The notes beneath the pieces were generated by a model. That model saw nothing but the letters and a program-made list of their open reading frames with translations, was not told where the DNA came from and did not search any database. DNA of 64,000 bases from the NCBI RefSeq assembly GCF_012273515.2, contig NZ_CP050975.2:8432001-8496000 (forward strand). Reading direction: 5' to 3'. Below, one piece after another: positions 8,177 to 17,038 of this stretch. Positions within the stretch are counted from its first letter, which is position 1; every line of letters starts with the position of its first letter. The position numbers and the translations under genes are program-made. This stretch comes from Streptomyces sp. RPA4-2. GTDB lineage: Bacteria > Actinomycetota > Actinomycetes > Streptomycetales > Streptomycetaceae.

Positions 8177-9796
8177 ATGGCCAACGACAGCCGGCCGGCC
8201 GAGCCGGGGCAGAGGCGCACCGGGGAGAGGCTGGCCCAATGGTCGGACAGCCGACTGGGCTACCGCCGCCTGGCCCGTTCCGCTCGGCGTCTGGCCTTTC
8301 CGGACCACTGGTCGTTCATGCTCGGCGAGATCGCGCTCTACAGCTTCGTCGTCCTCCTGCTCACCGGCGTCTACCTGAGCTGCTACTTCCACCCTTCCTC
8401 CGAACTCGTGGCGTACCAGGGCACTTACACCCCGTTGCGGGGACAGCTGATGTCGGAGGCCTTCAACTCGACCCTGCACATCTCCTTCGACGTCCGTGGC
8501 GGTCTGCTCATCCGCCAGGCCCACCACTGGGCGGCACTGGTCTTCGTCGCCGCCGTGTTCGTGCACATGCTGCGGGTCTTCTTCACGGGCGCGTTCCGCA
8601 AGCCACGGGAGCTGAACTGGATATTCGGGTTCCTGCTACTCCTCCTGGCTATGTTCGCCGGTCTGACCGGCTACGACCTGCCCGACGACCTTCTGTCCGG
8701 AACCGGCCTGCAGGTCGTGAACGGCACGATCCTCTCGATGCCGGTCGTCGGGACCTACCTGTCGTTCTTCCTCTTCGGCGGTGAGTTCCCCGGCCACGAC
8801 CTGACCGCCCGCTTCAACACCATCCACATCCTGGTCATCCCCGCACTGATGATCGCTCTGCTCGCCGGCCACCTGGCCCTGGCCGTACTTCACCGGCACA
8901 CCCAGCATCCCGGACCGGGCCGTACCAACAGCAACGTCGTCGGCCTCCCGTTCCGGGTGTACGCCGTCAAGGCCGGCGGCTACTTCTTCCTCGTGTCCGG
9001 CGTGATCTTCTTCATGGCGGCCGTCGCGCAGATCAACCCCGTGTGGAAATACGGGCCCTTCCGTCCCGACCAGGTGTCCGCCGACTCCCAGCCCGACTGG
9101 TACATGGGCGTCGCCGACGGCTTCCTGCGCGTCATGCCCGGCTGGGAAATCAGCTTCTGGGGCCACACCCTGGCCCTGGACAACGTCCTGCCCCTGCTGA
9201 TCGGCGTGCTGCTCTTCCTGGCCATGGGTGCCTACCCCTTCCTCGAGGCCTGGGTCACGGACGACGACCGCGACCAGCACCTGCTGGACCGCCCCCGCAA
9301 CCGCCCGGTGCGCACCGCCCTGGGCGTGGCCTGGCTCAGCGTCTACGCGGTGGCCCTCATGGGTGCCGCCAACGACGTGATCGCCACCCGGCTGCACGTC
9401 TCTGTCAATGACGTCACCTGGACCGTGCGCATCGGCCTGTTCGTCGTGCCGGTCCTGACCTTCCTCGTCACCAAACGCCTGGCACTGGGCCTGCAGCGGC
9501 GAGACCGCGACAACGTGCTGCACGGGCGCGAGAGCGGCGTCATCAAACGTCTTCCGCACGGCGAGTACGTGGAGATCCATGAGCCGCTCAGCCAGGCGCG
9601 GCTGCACGCCCTGACCGCCCACGAGCAGTATTCGCCCCTGCGGGCCGCACCCGTGCCGGACGTGGACGGCGCCATGCCCAGCCGAACCCAGCGCCTGCGC
9701 GGCAGGCTCAGCCGCGTCCTCTACGGCCCGGGTGCACAGATCCCCAAGCCCACGGCGGCCGAGTACCGGGAGATCAGCGGCCGGCACCGGTCCTGA
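8177..9796 (+). CDS. qcrB: Cytochrome b subunit of a bc1-type complex (QcrB paralog)
   Basis: A 539-aa membrane protein, full length for actinobacterial QcrB. Two pairs of haem-ligating His occur on the expected helices: STLHISFDVRGG with QAHHWAALVF and HMLRVFF, then TIHILVIPALM with AGHLALAVLHRH. The Qo-site motif appears as PDWY (SQPDWYMGVADG). About nine hydrophobic helices are visible, with a soluble C-terminal tail of about 110 residues. Start: ATG at 8177 behind AAGGGTGAAGAG. In Streptomyces qcrB normally lies in qcrCAB next to cta genes. Here it is alone, with no Rieske protein or cytochrome c, so it is an orphan paralog. Upstream is an ECF41-type promoter. Confidence 0.9.
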   Translation: MANDSRPAEPGQRRTGERLAQWSDSRLGYRRLARSARRLAFPDHWSFMLGEIALYSFVVLLLTGVYLSCYFHPSSELVAYQGTYTPLRGQLMSEAFNSTLHISFDVRGGLLIRQAHHWAALVFVAAVFVHMLRVFFTGAFRKPRELNWIFGFLLLLLAMFAGLTGYDLPDDLLSGTGLQVVNGTILSMPVVGTYLSFFLFGGEFPGHDLTARFNTIHILVIPALMIALLAGHLALAVLHRHTQHPGPGRTNSNVVGLPFRVYAVKAGGYFFLVSGVIFFMAAVAQINPVWKYGPFRPDQVSADSQPDWYMGVADGFLRVMPGWEISFWGHTLALDNVLPLLIGVLLFLAMGAYPFLEAWVTDDDRDQHLLDRPRNRPVRTALGVAWLSVYAVALMGAANDVIATRLHVSVNDVTWTVRIGLFVVPVLTFLVTKRLALGLQRRDRDNVLHGRESGVIKRLPHGEYVEIHEPLSQARLHALTAHEQYSPLRAAPVPDVDGAMPSRTQRLRGRLSRVLYGPGAQIPKPTAAEYREISGRHRS

Positions 9797-10107
9797 ACGA
9801 TCCCCCCACCCGGAACCGTCGTCGCGACATGTCACGCCTTCGACGGTTCTCCGGTCATAGGGGTGAAAGGCGACGAAGGAACTGCCAGCAACCAGGCCAC
9901 GGCGCACGGCAGTTCGCCCTGCGGGACCTCCGTCCCGCCGACCCGAGCGGCCTTCCTCCGCGCAGCGGCGACGTGCCGTCGGCACACCCGCGGCGCACCT
10001 CACCTGTGCCCGAGCAGCGGGCCGTGCGGGGTCGCCGGCCATCAGCACACCACCCGTTCCCCCCTTCGGGAGCGGGACGCACCCATCCGTTCCGAAAGGC
10101 ACTCCAC
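9797..10107. other. Leader of the secreted hydrolase gene
   Basis: About 310 bp without a supported gene. It contains the ECF41-type promoter at 9830-9856 and a GAAAGG ribosome site just before 10108. Confidence 0.5.
9830..9856 (+). promoter_or_regulatory. ECF41-type promoter (TGTCACG-N16-GGTC)
   Basis: TGTCACG at 9830-9836, 16-nt spacer, GGTC at 9853-9856, 33 bp after the qcrB stop. It faces the secreted hydrolase gene at 10108. Confidence 0.55.
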
Positions 10108-10950
10108 ATGAACCGCACCTCCCGCACCAGCCGGGCCCGTGTCTCCCTCACCGTTCTGGCCGGCGCCACCGTCGTCGCAGGCCTGCTCGTCACCACGGTC
10201 GCCCCCGCCTCCGCCGCCAAGAACACCACCTCACAGGGGCCCAAGCCCACCGTCGTCCTGGTCCATGGCGCGTTCGCCGACTCCACGAGCTGGAACGGCG
10301 TCATGCGAAGGCTCCGGCACGACGGTTATCCGGTGGTCGCCGTCGCCAACCCGCTGCGCTCCCTGAGCGGCGACTCCGCCTACCTCAAGGACGTTCTGGC
10401 CGGCATCGAGGGTCCCGTGGTCCTGGCCGGTCACTCCTACGGCGGCTCGGTGATCAGCAATGCCGCCGTCGGCAACAAGAACGTCAAGGCTCTGGTCTAC
10501 CTTGCCGCCTTCCTCCCCGAGAAGGGCGAGAGCGCGGTCGACCTGTCGGGGAAGTTCCCCGGCAGCACTCTCGGCGAAGCGCTGCGCTCCGTGCCGTTCA
10601 CGAACGCGGACGGCTCCCAGGGCACCGACCTCTACATCCAGAACGACAAGTTCCGGCACCAGTTCGCGGCGGACGTGCCCCGTGACGAGACCGACCTGAT
10701 GGCCCTCACTCAGCGACCGGTCACCAACGCTGCCCTGACCGAGGGCGCGGCCGAGCCGGCCTGGAAGACCATCCCCTCCTGGGACCTGATCGCCACGCAG
10801 GACCTCAACATCCCGCCGAAGGCCCAGGAGTTCATGGCAGAGCGAGCCGGCGCCCACACCACGGAGGTCCGGTCGTCCCACGCGGTGAGCGTCTCGCACC
10901 CCAGGAAGGTCACCGACGTCATCGAGGAAGCCGCCGGCTCGGTGCGCTGA
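10108..10950 (+). CDS. Secreted alpha/beta hydrolase
   Basis: A 280-aa protein with an N-terminal Sec signal: basic MNRTSRTSRAR, hydrophobic core to about residue 28 and a likely cleavage after APASA. The mature part is an alpha/beta hydrolase: oxyanion segment VVLVHGAFADSTSWNGV, nucleophile elbow VLAGHSYGGSVIS (Ser) and a C-terminal His in SSHAVSVSHP. Start ATG 10108 follows GAAAGG. The mature protein is closely similar along its length to the cytoplasmic hydrolase at 23508, which lacks the signal. The two are paralogs sent to different compartments. Substrate unknown, esterase or lactonase likely. An ECF41-type promoter lies at 9830-9856. Confidence 0.85.
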   Translation: MNRTSRTSRARVSLTVLAGATVVAGLLVTTVAPASAAKNTTSQGPKPTVVLVHGAFADSTSWNGVMRRLRHDGYPVVAVANPLRSLSGDSAYLKDVLAGIEGPVVLAGHSYGGSVISNAAVGNKNVKALVYLAAFLPEKGESAVDLSGKFPGSTLGEALRSVPFTNADGSQGTDLYIQNDKFRHQFAADVPRDETDLMALTQRPVTNAALTEGAAEPAWKTIPSWDLIATQDLNIPPKAQEFMAERAGAHTTEVRSSHAVSVSHPRKVTDVIEEAAGSVR

Positions 10951-11001
10951 CCCATCCGCGCAGCGCCCACGCGCCGACCGAGTCGCTGCTGAGGCCCCCA
11001 A

Positions 11002-11040
11002 GGTGTCCTGCTGCCTGGACGGTGACGGCGGCAGGACACC
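11002..11040 (+). terminator. Hairpin terminator after the secreted hydrolase
   Basis: GGTGTCCTGCTGCC (11002-11015) pairs with GGCGGCAGGACACC (11027-11040) as a 14-bp stem with one G-U pair and an 11-nt loop, about 50 bp after the stop codon. Confidence 0.6.
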
Positions 11041-11159
11041 CGTGGGCGAACACGGCAGGGCGACGTGCCGGCCGGCGAGGAGAACGGCGGCCCTGGTACC
11101 GGTCCAGGCCGCTCGTTCTCCGCGGCCACACCCGCTCCGGTGGCACGGTTCGTCGGCGT

Positions 11160-11186
11160 TGTCACACTCGGCCGGTGCGGCCGGCC
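11160..11186 (+). promoter_or_regulatory. Possible degenerate ECF41-type promoter (TGTCACA-N16-GGCC)
   Basis: TGTCACA at 11160-11166 with the correct 16-nt spacing, but GGCC instead of GGTC. It lies 80 bp before the acetyltransferase gene. Weak. Confidence 0.3.
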
Positions 11187-11266
11187 AGGTGTTCCCACCC
11201 CGCTCCATCGACCGCCGGTCCGCCGCGCAGGTGCTGCACCACGCCCGGCCGGGCAAGGACGAACTC

Positions 11267-11785
11267 ATGCGCCGCGAACCGCGGATCATCCCGATAGGCC
11301 CCGACGACCTCCCCGCCACCGTGGCGATGCATCGTCGCTGTTCATCGCAGACCCTGTGGAGCCGCTACCACCGGGCGATGCCCGATCCCCGGACCTACCT
11401 GCCCACACTGCTGGGCCGCCCCGGTTCGATCCATCTGGCCGCACGGGACACCACGGGGCGCATCGTCGCCGTGGGTCATCTGATGCCGGACCATTCGGCC
11501 GTGGAGGCCGCGCTCCTCGTCGAGGACGCCTGGCAGGGCCGTGGCCTGGGCACCCGCATGCTGCGCCACCTGGGCCACCACGCGCTCATGGGCGGCTGGG
11601 CGACGCTCTACGGCCTCGTCCTGTCCGGTGACGAACGCATGGCCGCCGTCCTGGGCCACGCGCCCGTGCCCGTGCACCGCAGGGAGGAGGCCGGCGGCGT
11701 CACCGCCTGGATCCACGTCCGTGACCTGGCGGCCGGCTCGCCCACCCGCCGACGGCGAGGCTCCCTCCGCGCCGAGCATCGGTGA
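11267..11785 (+). CDS. GNAT family N-acetyltransferase
   Basis: A 172-aa acetyltransferase. The acetyl-CoA pyrophosphate loop (motif A) is VEDAWQGRGLGTRMLRHLG (residues about 84-102, Q/RxxGxG/A form), preceded by a beta strand VAVGHLMPD. The N-terminus IIPIGPDDLPATVAMHRRCS is typical of GNAT proteins related to the Pat/acyl-CoA acetyltransferase group. The start is the ATG at 11267 (MRREPRII); longer translation from 11003 runs through arginine-rich non-coding sequence and the hydrolase terminator. A weak ECF41-like element lies at 11160-11186. Acceptor unknown. Confidence 0.75.
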   Translation: MRREPRIIPIGPDDLPATVAMHRRCSSQTLWSRYHRAMPDPRTYLPTLLGRPGSIHLAARDTTGRIVAVGHLMPDHSAVEAALLVEDAWQGRGLGTRMLRHLGHHALMGGWATLYGLVLSGDERMAAVLGHAPVPVHRREEAGGVTAWIHVRDLAAGSPTRRRRGSLRAEHR

Positions 11786-11888
11786 TCGCGAGCGTTCCCG
11801 GGTCCGTCGGTCGCGGTACGGCGTTCGGCGCGGCCACCGGGACCACGGCGCACAGCCGGAGCGGGCCGTCGCCCGCACCGGCACCTCC

Positions 11889-12824
11889 TCACGTCGCGGC
11901 GTCGGGGTACAGGTCGTCCTCGAACGCCGCGGACTCCAGGATCTCCCTGACCGTGGTCGGGTAGCGAGCCGCATCCGCACCGTCCACGAGCCGGTGGTCG
12001 TACGACGGCGACAGGTGCACCAGGTCCCGGATGCCGATCAGGTCCTCGCCACCGCTGCGCCACGACTCCGGGCCTTCTGACCGTGGCGCCCACGCCCAGG
12101 ATCGCGGCCTGGCCCGGTGGCACGATGACGCTGTGGCCCCACGCGAGCCTGTGTCGGAGATCGTGAAGGTCGCGCCGGACACGACGTCGGGGGTGAGGTG
12201 GCCACTGCGGGCCCGGTCGGCCAGGTCGTGGACGGCCCGGGCGATCCCGGCGACGGTCAGGTCGCCCGCGGCCTTGACGACCGGGGTCATCAGACCGCTC
12301 TCCGTGTCGACCGCGATGCCGACGTTCTCGGTGTCGAAGTAGGTGATGGTCTCTTCGTCCTCGTTGATCCTGGCATTGACGACCGGATGCGCCTTCAGCG
12401 CCTGGGCGGCGGCCTTGACGAAGAAGGGCGTCGGGGACAGCTTGACGCCCTCGCGGGTCAGGAAACTGTCCTTCGCCCGCTCTCGCAGCCGCATCAGCCG
12501 GGTGACGTCGGCCTCGACCGTGGTGGTCAGTTGCGCCTGCCCCAGCAGGGCCTTCTTCAGGTTCTCCCCGATGGCTCTGCGGATGCGGGCCATCCGGACC
12601 GTCCGGCCGCGCTGCGTGAATGCCCCCGCCGTCGGAGTGGTCGGGACAGCGAGCGCGGGTGACACCGGCGCGACTGGCGTCGACATCGGTGTCGACCTAG
12701 TCGGTAGAGACCTCCAGCAAAGGCTCGTCGGCCTCGACGCGCTCGCCGACCTGTTTCAGCCAGCGGGTCACGGTGCCCTCGGTGACGGCTCGCCGAGGGC
12801 CGGCAGGGTCACGGAAACCGTCAT
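11889..12824 (-). pseudogene. Dihydrolipoamide acyltransferase (E2) broken at the lipoyl lysine
   Basis: Remnant of a 2-oxoacid dehydrogenase E2. It starts at ATG 12824 ([12 protein letters not shown]). A one-base loss near 12787 shifts the frame. In the corrected frame the lipoyl domain reads on to [12 protein letters not shown], then a TAG (12697-12699) stands where the lipoylated Lys of DKVD belongs, followed by VDT. The linker and peripheral-subunit region are shortened. The catalytic domain (12600-11889) is recognisable: TVRMARIRRAIGENLKKAL, then FTISDTGSRGA, where a second frameshift begins (the correct frame gives PPGQAAILGVGATV). The original frame returns at LIGIRDL and includes SYDHRLVDGADAARY. 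At least three lesions make it a clear pseudogene. Intact aceE lies 97 bp upstream. Confidence 0.85.
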
Positions 12825-12921
12825 GATGTCGTTCAGCTCCTCACGGCTCGGCAGGGCGCGGGGGACCCGAACCTGTCGTCCACGGCTGGGTCGCACGGGG
12901 TCAGTGGCGCCACGTCGCCGC

Positions 12922-15609
12922 TCACAGGTCGAGGCCGTAGCGCGCGCGGGCCTTCGCGACGGTCGCCCGGGGGACCTGCCCTGCCCGGGCCAGCCGGTCC
13001 AGTGCGGTCACCACGATCGACTCGGCGTCCACCCGGAAGTAGCGGCGCGCGTCCTCACGGGTGTCGGACAGACCGAAACCGTCGGTGCCCAGGGAGTAGT
13101 AGTCCTGCTCGACCCACTGGCTGATCTGGTCGGGAACCTGCCGCATCCAGTCGCTGACGGCCAGCACCGGCCCCGGCGCACCGGCCAGGGACCGGGTGAT
13201 GAACGGCGTACGCTCCTCACCGCGCATCCGGGCATCGTCGGCCCGCATCGCGTCCCGGCGCAGTTCCGTCCAGGACGTCACCGACCACACGTCGGCGAGC
13301 ACGTTCCAGTCGGCGGCGAGAAGTTCCTGTGCGCGCAGCGCCCAGTGAATGGCCGTGCCGGAAGACAGCACCTGGAGCCGGGGTCCGGTCACGGCGGGGT
13401 CGGCGGGCCGGAACCGGTAGATGCCCCGGACGATGCCCTCCTCGATGCCGGGGACCGTCGGCATGGCCGGCTGATGCTTCGGCTCGTTGTACACGGTCAG
13501 GTAGTAGAAGACGTTCTCGGGCCGCTCGCCATACATCCGGCGCAGACCGTCCCGGACGATCACCGCGATCTCGTAGGCGAAGGCCGGGTCGTAACTGATC
13601 GCCGCCGGATTGGTGGCGGCCAGCAGGTGCGAATGCCCGTCCCCGTGCTGCAGACCCTCACCAGTCATGGTCGTGCGCCCCGCGGTGCCGCCGACCACGA
13701 AGCCGCGGCCCATCTGGTCGCCGAGCGCCCAGAACTGGTCGCCGGTGCGCTGGAAACCGAACATGGCGTAGAAGATGTAGAAAGGGATCATCGGCTCGCC
13801 GTGCGTGGCGTACGAGGTCGCCGCAGCGGCGAACTCGGCCACGGAACCGGCCTCCGTGATGCCCTCGATGAGCAGCTGCCCGGTGGTGCTCTCCTTGTAG
13901 TGGAGCAGCTGGTCCGCGTCGACCGGATCGTAGTTCTGGCCGAGCGGCGAGTAGATGCCGACCGTGGGGAACATCGATTCCATGCCGAAGGTACGGGCCT
14001 CGTCGGGGATGATCGGCACCCAGCGGGTTCCGCCTCGGGGGTCGCGCATCAGGTCCTTCACCAGCCGGACCAGCGCCATCGTGGTGGCGACCTCCTGGTG
14101 GCCGGAGCCCTTCTCCAACGCCTCGAAGGGTGCGCCGGGCGGTTCCGGCAACGGCTTGGCGACCACCCGCCGGACAGGCGCGGGACCGCCCAGGGCGGCC
14201 CGGCGCTCGCGCAGGTACCGCACCTCGGGCGAGTTCTCCCCCGGGTGCCAGTACGGGACCTCGTCGCCGGCGAGCGCGCTGTCCGGAATGGGAAGCTTCA
14301 GCAGGTCGCGCAGCACCCGGAACTGATCCATCGTGAGCTTCTTCATCTGGTGGTTGGCGTTGCGGGACTCGAACGCCGGGCCCAGGGTGTGCCCCTTGAC
14401 CGTCTGGGCGAGGATCACCGTCGGCGCGTCCCGGTGGTTCACCGCGGCCCGGTAGGCGGCGTACACCTTCAACGGCTCGTGTCCGCCCCGGGAGTTCTCG
14501 AACAGCTCGACCACCTGCGCGTCGCTCAGGGAGGCGGAGAGGGCGGACAGGGCATCACCGGTGAAGAAGTTGTTGCGTATGTAGGCCGCGTCCCGCGCGG
14601 CCAGAGTCTGCATCTGCGCGTCGGGCACCTCGCCCAGGCGCCGCACCAGCCGGCCGGTGGTGTCCTGCTCCAGCAGCGGGTCCCAGGCCTCGCCCCACAG
14701 GGTCTTGACCACGTTCCAGCCCGCGCCGCGGAACCGTGCCTCCAGCTCCTGGACGATCTTCGAGTTGGACCGTACCGGCCCGTCCAGGCGCTGCAGATTG
14801 CAGTTGATGACGAAGGTCAGGTTGTCCAGGCCCTCGCGAGAGGCCAGTGCCAGGGCGGCCATGGACTCCGGCTCGTCCATCTCCCCGTCGCCCAGGAACG
14901 CCCACACCCGGGAGGCGGAGGTGTCCTTGATGCCGCGAGCCCGCAGATAGCGGTTGAAGCGGGCCTGGTAGACGGCGCCGAGCGGGCCAAGGCCCATGGA
15001 CACCGTCGGGAACTCCCACAGCCACGGCAGCCGCCGGGGGTGCGGGTAGGACGGCAGACCGTGACCGCCCGCCTCCCGCCGGAAGGCGTCCAGTTGTTCC
15101 GTGCTCAGCCGCCCTTCGAGGAACATCCGGGCATAGATGCCCGGCGAGGCGTGCCCCTGGAGGAACAGCTGGTCGCCCGAGCCGTCACCGTCCTTGCCCC
15201 GGAAGAAGTGGTTGAACCCGATCTCGTAGAGCCAAGCCGCCGACGCGTAGGTGGAGATGTGGCCACCCAGCCCCAGTCGCGAACCGCGGGTGACCATCGC
15301 CGCGGCGTTCCACCGGTTGAGCGCGGTGATCCTGGACTCCAGCGCCAAGTCGCCGTCGAACACGGGCTGCGCGGCGGCCGGCACGGTGTTGATGTAGTCC
15401 GAGGACAACAGCCCCGGCAGGGACGTGCCGGACTTCGCGGCGAACTCGTGCACTCGCCGCATCAGGTACACCGCCCGCTCCGGCCCGGCGTTCCGCACGA
15501 CGGCGTCGAGGGAGGCCTGCCATTCGGCGGTCTCCTCGCGGTCACGGTCGGGTAGCTGGTCGAGCTCACTGATCAGAGTGGCCTCAGTGGGCCGGGACGG
15601 ATTACTCAT
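12922..15609 (-). CDS. aceE: Pyruvate dehydrogenase E1, homodimeric type
   Basis: An 895-aa protein, full length for homodimeric AceE. It decarboxylates pyruvate with thiamine diphosphate and acetylates the E2 lipoyl group. The ThDP motif begins [19 protein letters not shown] and ends [17 protein letters not shown] (about residues 230-275). Other AceE hallmarks are [35 protein letters not shown] and [20 protein letters not shown]. The start ATG 15609 matches the usual N-terminus. Its partner E2 directly downstream is a pseudogene, and actinomycetes usually encode another E2 elsewhere. It could work with that E2 or be a redundant copy. The palindrome at 15749-15762 upstream may regulate it. 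Confidence 0.93.
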   Translation of the reverse strand: MSNPSRPTEATLISELDQLPDRDREETAEWQASLDAVVRNAGPERAVYLMRRVHEFAAKSGTSLPGLLSSDYINTVPAAAQPVFDGDLALESRITALNRWNAAAMVTRGSRLGLGGHISTYASAAWLYEIGFNHFFRGKDGDGSGDQLFLQGHASPGIYARMFLEGRLSTEQLDAFRREAGGHGLPSYPHPRRLPWLWEFPTVSMGLGPLGAVYQARFNRYLRARGIKDTSASRVWAFLGDGEMDEPESMAALALASREGLDNLTFVINCNLQRLDGPVRSNSKIVQELEARFRGAGWNVVKTLWGEAWDPLLEQDTTGRLVRRLGEVPDAQMQTLAARDAAYIRNNFFTGDALSALSASLSDAQVVELFENSRGGHEPLKVYAAYRAAVNHRDAPTVILAQTVKGHTLGPAFESRNANHQMKKLTMDQFRVLRDLLKLPIPDSALAGDEVPYWHPGENSPEVRYLRERRAALGGPAPVRRVVAKPLPEPPGAPFEALEKGSGHQEVATTMALVRLVKDLMRDPRGGTRWVPIIPDEARTFGMESMFPTVGIYSPLGQNYDPVDADQLLHYKESTTGQLLIEGITEAGSVAEFAAAATSYATHGEPMIPFYIFYAMFGFQRTGDQFWALGDQMGRGFVVGGTAGRTTMTGEGLQHGDGHSHLLAATNPAAISYDPAFAYEIAVIVRDGLRRMYGERPENVFYYLTVYNEPKHQPAMPTVPGIEEGIVRGIYRFRPADPAVTGPRLQVLSSGTAIHWALRAQELLAADWNVLADVWSVTSWTELRRDAMRADDARMRGEERTPFITRSLAGAPGPVLAVSDWMRQVPDQISQWVEQDYYSLGTDGFGLSDTREDARRYFRVDAESIVVTALDRLARAGQVPRATVAKARARYGLDL

Positions 15610-15748
15610 GGCAGCCTTCCTGGCACGGCGTGGGTGTCGGCGGCGTCGGCCGCGGACACGGTGCGTGCAGCGGGGCGACGGGTGGGAAGCACGGGCGGTG
15701 ACGCGTCGCCGCCGGTGGCCTCAGTGGTTCTGGAGCCACTGGGTGAAC

Positions 15749-15762
15749 CTGTGACGTCACAG
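15749..15762. promoter_or_regulatory. Perfect 14-bp palindrome upstream of aceE
   Basis: CTGTGACGTCACAG is fully self-complementary and lies 140 bp upstream of the aceE start, overlapping the stop codon of the epimerase remnant. It resembles a symmetric operator of the CRP/FNR type but could also be a fused pair of TGTCACA-like half sites. No -10 at the ECF41 spacing exists on either side. Confidence 0.35.
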
Positions 15763-16056
15763 ATGGGCGTCCGGCCTGGGAAGGAGGGCTCGCTCCCCGA
15801 GCACCGCGCCGAAGAACGGGGCACGCGTGTCGGTGATCACCGGGCGGGGCCGGCCCCGGGCGGTCAGCACCTCGGCGGTGGCGTCCCGGAGCCGGAGCTC
15901 TGCGGCGGCGAAGGGGTCACCGTCAGCACCGGACGAGGCCTCGACCGGGCGCTGCGCGCCGCCGACGACCGGCACCACCTCCACGCCGTGGTCCCGGAGC
16001 CCGGTGACGGTCCTGGAACCGATCAGACCGGTGGCACCTGCGACGACGACTCTCAT
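15757..16056 (-). pseudogene. NmrA-type epimerase/SDR with the middle deleted
   Basis: A 99-aa open frame. Residues 1-30 are a clean Rossmann start (MRVVVAGATGLIGSRTVTGL). The remainder (AELRLRDATAEVLTARGRP, then TDTRAPFFGAVLGERALLP) matches the C-terminal end of NAD-dependent epimerase/NmrA proteins of about 250-290 aa, as I know the family. Roughly 150 central residues, with the catalytic and cofactor contacts, are gone, yet the frame is preserved. An intact but more distant relative is at 28622-29377. A full ECF41-type promoter is retained at 16150-16176, so a micro-protein may still be produced. Confidence 0.65.
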
Positions 16057-16149
16057 CTGGATCTCTTCCATTGGGGGGCCGATGACCCCGCTGGGTCTCC
16101 GTGGGCGACGGTGGCGGACGTTGGCGTGCCACCGTGCTCGTCACACCTA

Positions 16150-16176
16150 GACAGGACGGGTCCGTTTCCTGTGACA
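16150..16176 (-). promoter_or_regulatory. ECF41-type promoter for the epimerase remnant
   Basis: Minus strand TGTCACA (16176-16170), N16, TGTCTA starting at 16153. It is an exact parallel of the promoter of the intact epimerase gene at 28553 (also TGTCTA). It diverges from 16223-16249. Confidence 0.65.
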
Positions 16177-16222
16177 CCGGGCCGGGCGCTCCCGGGTGCC
16201 GGACACGGCCGGCCGTCGCCCG

Positions 16223-16249
16223 TGTCACAGATCCGCCGGACCCCCGGTC
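16223..16249 (+). promoter_or_regulatory. ECF41-type promoter for the first cupin gene
   Basis: TGTCACA (16223-16229), 16-nt spacer, GGTC (16246-16249), then a leader of about 90 nt to the GTG start at 16344. Confidence 0.7.
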
Positions 16250-16343
16250 AGATGGGTGGAGCGGTCTTCACGACCGGACATGACCACCGTGACGGCGGAC
16301 GACGGACCGCCCGGACACGGTGGAACCACGGAGGTGCGATTCA

Positions 16344-16811
16344 GTGTCGGAGAACTCACAGCACGCCCACCACGGCCACGACGGACACGGTCACGGAACC
16401 GGCGGCGAGGACGGCCCGAGCTGGACCCGAGCGGCGAAAATGCTTCAGGACGCCGCACCGATCACCATTCCCGAGGGTGCCTCGGCGATGACCATCCACG
16501 TCCAGTGGGAGCCCGGTGACCCCGGCACCCCGCCGCACCGCCACTCCGGCCCGGCGTTCGGCTATGTCATCAAGGGCGCCGTGCGCTTCGAACTCGAGGG
16601 CGAGCCCGAGCGCGTCGTCGAGGCCGGCGGCACCTTCTGGGAGCCGGGCGGCGACGCCATCCACTACCAGGACGGCAACGCCCTCGCCGACGAGCGGACC
16701 GAGTTTGTCGTCACCATGATGTGCGCCCCCGGCAAGCCCATGCTCGAGCTGGTGGACGAGGAGGAGCTGAAGGAGCGCGCCCACCTTCGCGCCCCGCGGC
16801 CCACCGCCTGA
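16344..16811 (+). CDS. Small cupin-domain protein
   Basis: A 155-aa single-domain cupin with a His-rich N-terminus (HAHHGHDGHGHG, residues 6-17) that may bind metal. Cupin motif 1 is PPHRHSGPAFGYVIKGAVRF (the His pair and Glu positions are partly replaced: HRH present, Glu absent) and motif 2 includes FWEPGGDAIHYQ with the last His ligand. I chose GTG 16344 over ATG 16320 because GGAGG lies 9 nt before it. Function unknown; such proteins are often dioxygenases, isomerases or sensors of quinone/aldehyde stress. It has an ECF41-type promoter and is convergent with another cupin gene. Confidence 0.8.
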   Translation: MSENSQHAHHGHDGHGHGTGGEDGPSWTRAAKMLQDAAPITIPEGASAMTIHVQWEPGDPGTPPHRHSGPAFGYVIKGAVRFELEGEPERVVEAGGTFWEPGGDAIHYQDGNALADERTEFVVTMMCAPGKPMLELVDEEELKERAHLRAPRPTA

Positions 16812-16841
16812 TCCCCGCAGGGCCCACCGCCTGATCCCCCG

Positions 16842-16886
16842 CAGGGCCGGGCGCCGTCCACCGCCGGTGGACGGCGCCCGGCCCTG
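16842..16886 (+). terminator. Very strong hairpin after the first cupin gene
   Basis: A perfect 22-bp stem (16842-16863 with 16865-16886) around a single C, 30 bp past the stop codon. Just before it, a 23-nt stretch covering the stop codon (CCACCGCCTGATCCCC) occurs twice in tandem (16801-16846), so the stop has been duplicated. Confidence 0.75.
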
Positions 16887-16968
16887 TGCCGTCACTCACC
16901 GGGCGGGAGCCTGCGCGGGAGGGCGGCGGTGGCAACATGGCGGGGCGGCAGTCCCCGGTGCGGAGACA

Positions 16969-17022
16969 GGGCCCCGCGCCAGTGACATCCCGGCGACGAC
17001 CGGTGTCACAGGCGCGGGGCCC
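16969..17022. terminator. Hairpin between the convergent cupin genes
   Basis: GGGCCCCGCGCC (16969-16980) pairs with GGCGCGGGGCCC (17011-17022). Inner GTGACA/TGTCAC arms extend it to about 18 bp with one mismatch. It ends 17 bp after the stop of the minus-strand cupin gene and serves that gene. Confidence 0.6.
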
Positions 17023-17030
17023 CGCCTGTC
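17004..17030 (+). promoter_or_regulatory. ECF41-like sequence inside the terminator, antisense to cupin 2
   Basis: TGTCACA (17004-17010), 16-nt spacer, TGTC (17027-17030). The spacing is exact, but it sits in the arm of the terminator hairpin and points into the 3' end of the opposite cupin gene. It may be chance or an antisense promoter. Confidence 0.25.
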
Positions 17031-17038
17031 GGTGGTTC

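Noticed and set aside
8636..10102. 488-aa open frame antisense to qcrB
   Set aside because: No motif, and it covers a well-supported membrane protein gene on the other strand.
12343..15555. 1070-aa open frame on the plus strand
   Set aside because: It is antisense to aceE and the E2 remnant. It is His/Gly/Arg/Val-rich without family motifs, while the minus strand encodes a clear pyruvate dehydrogenase E1.
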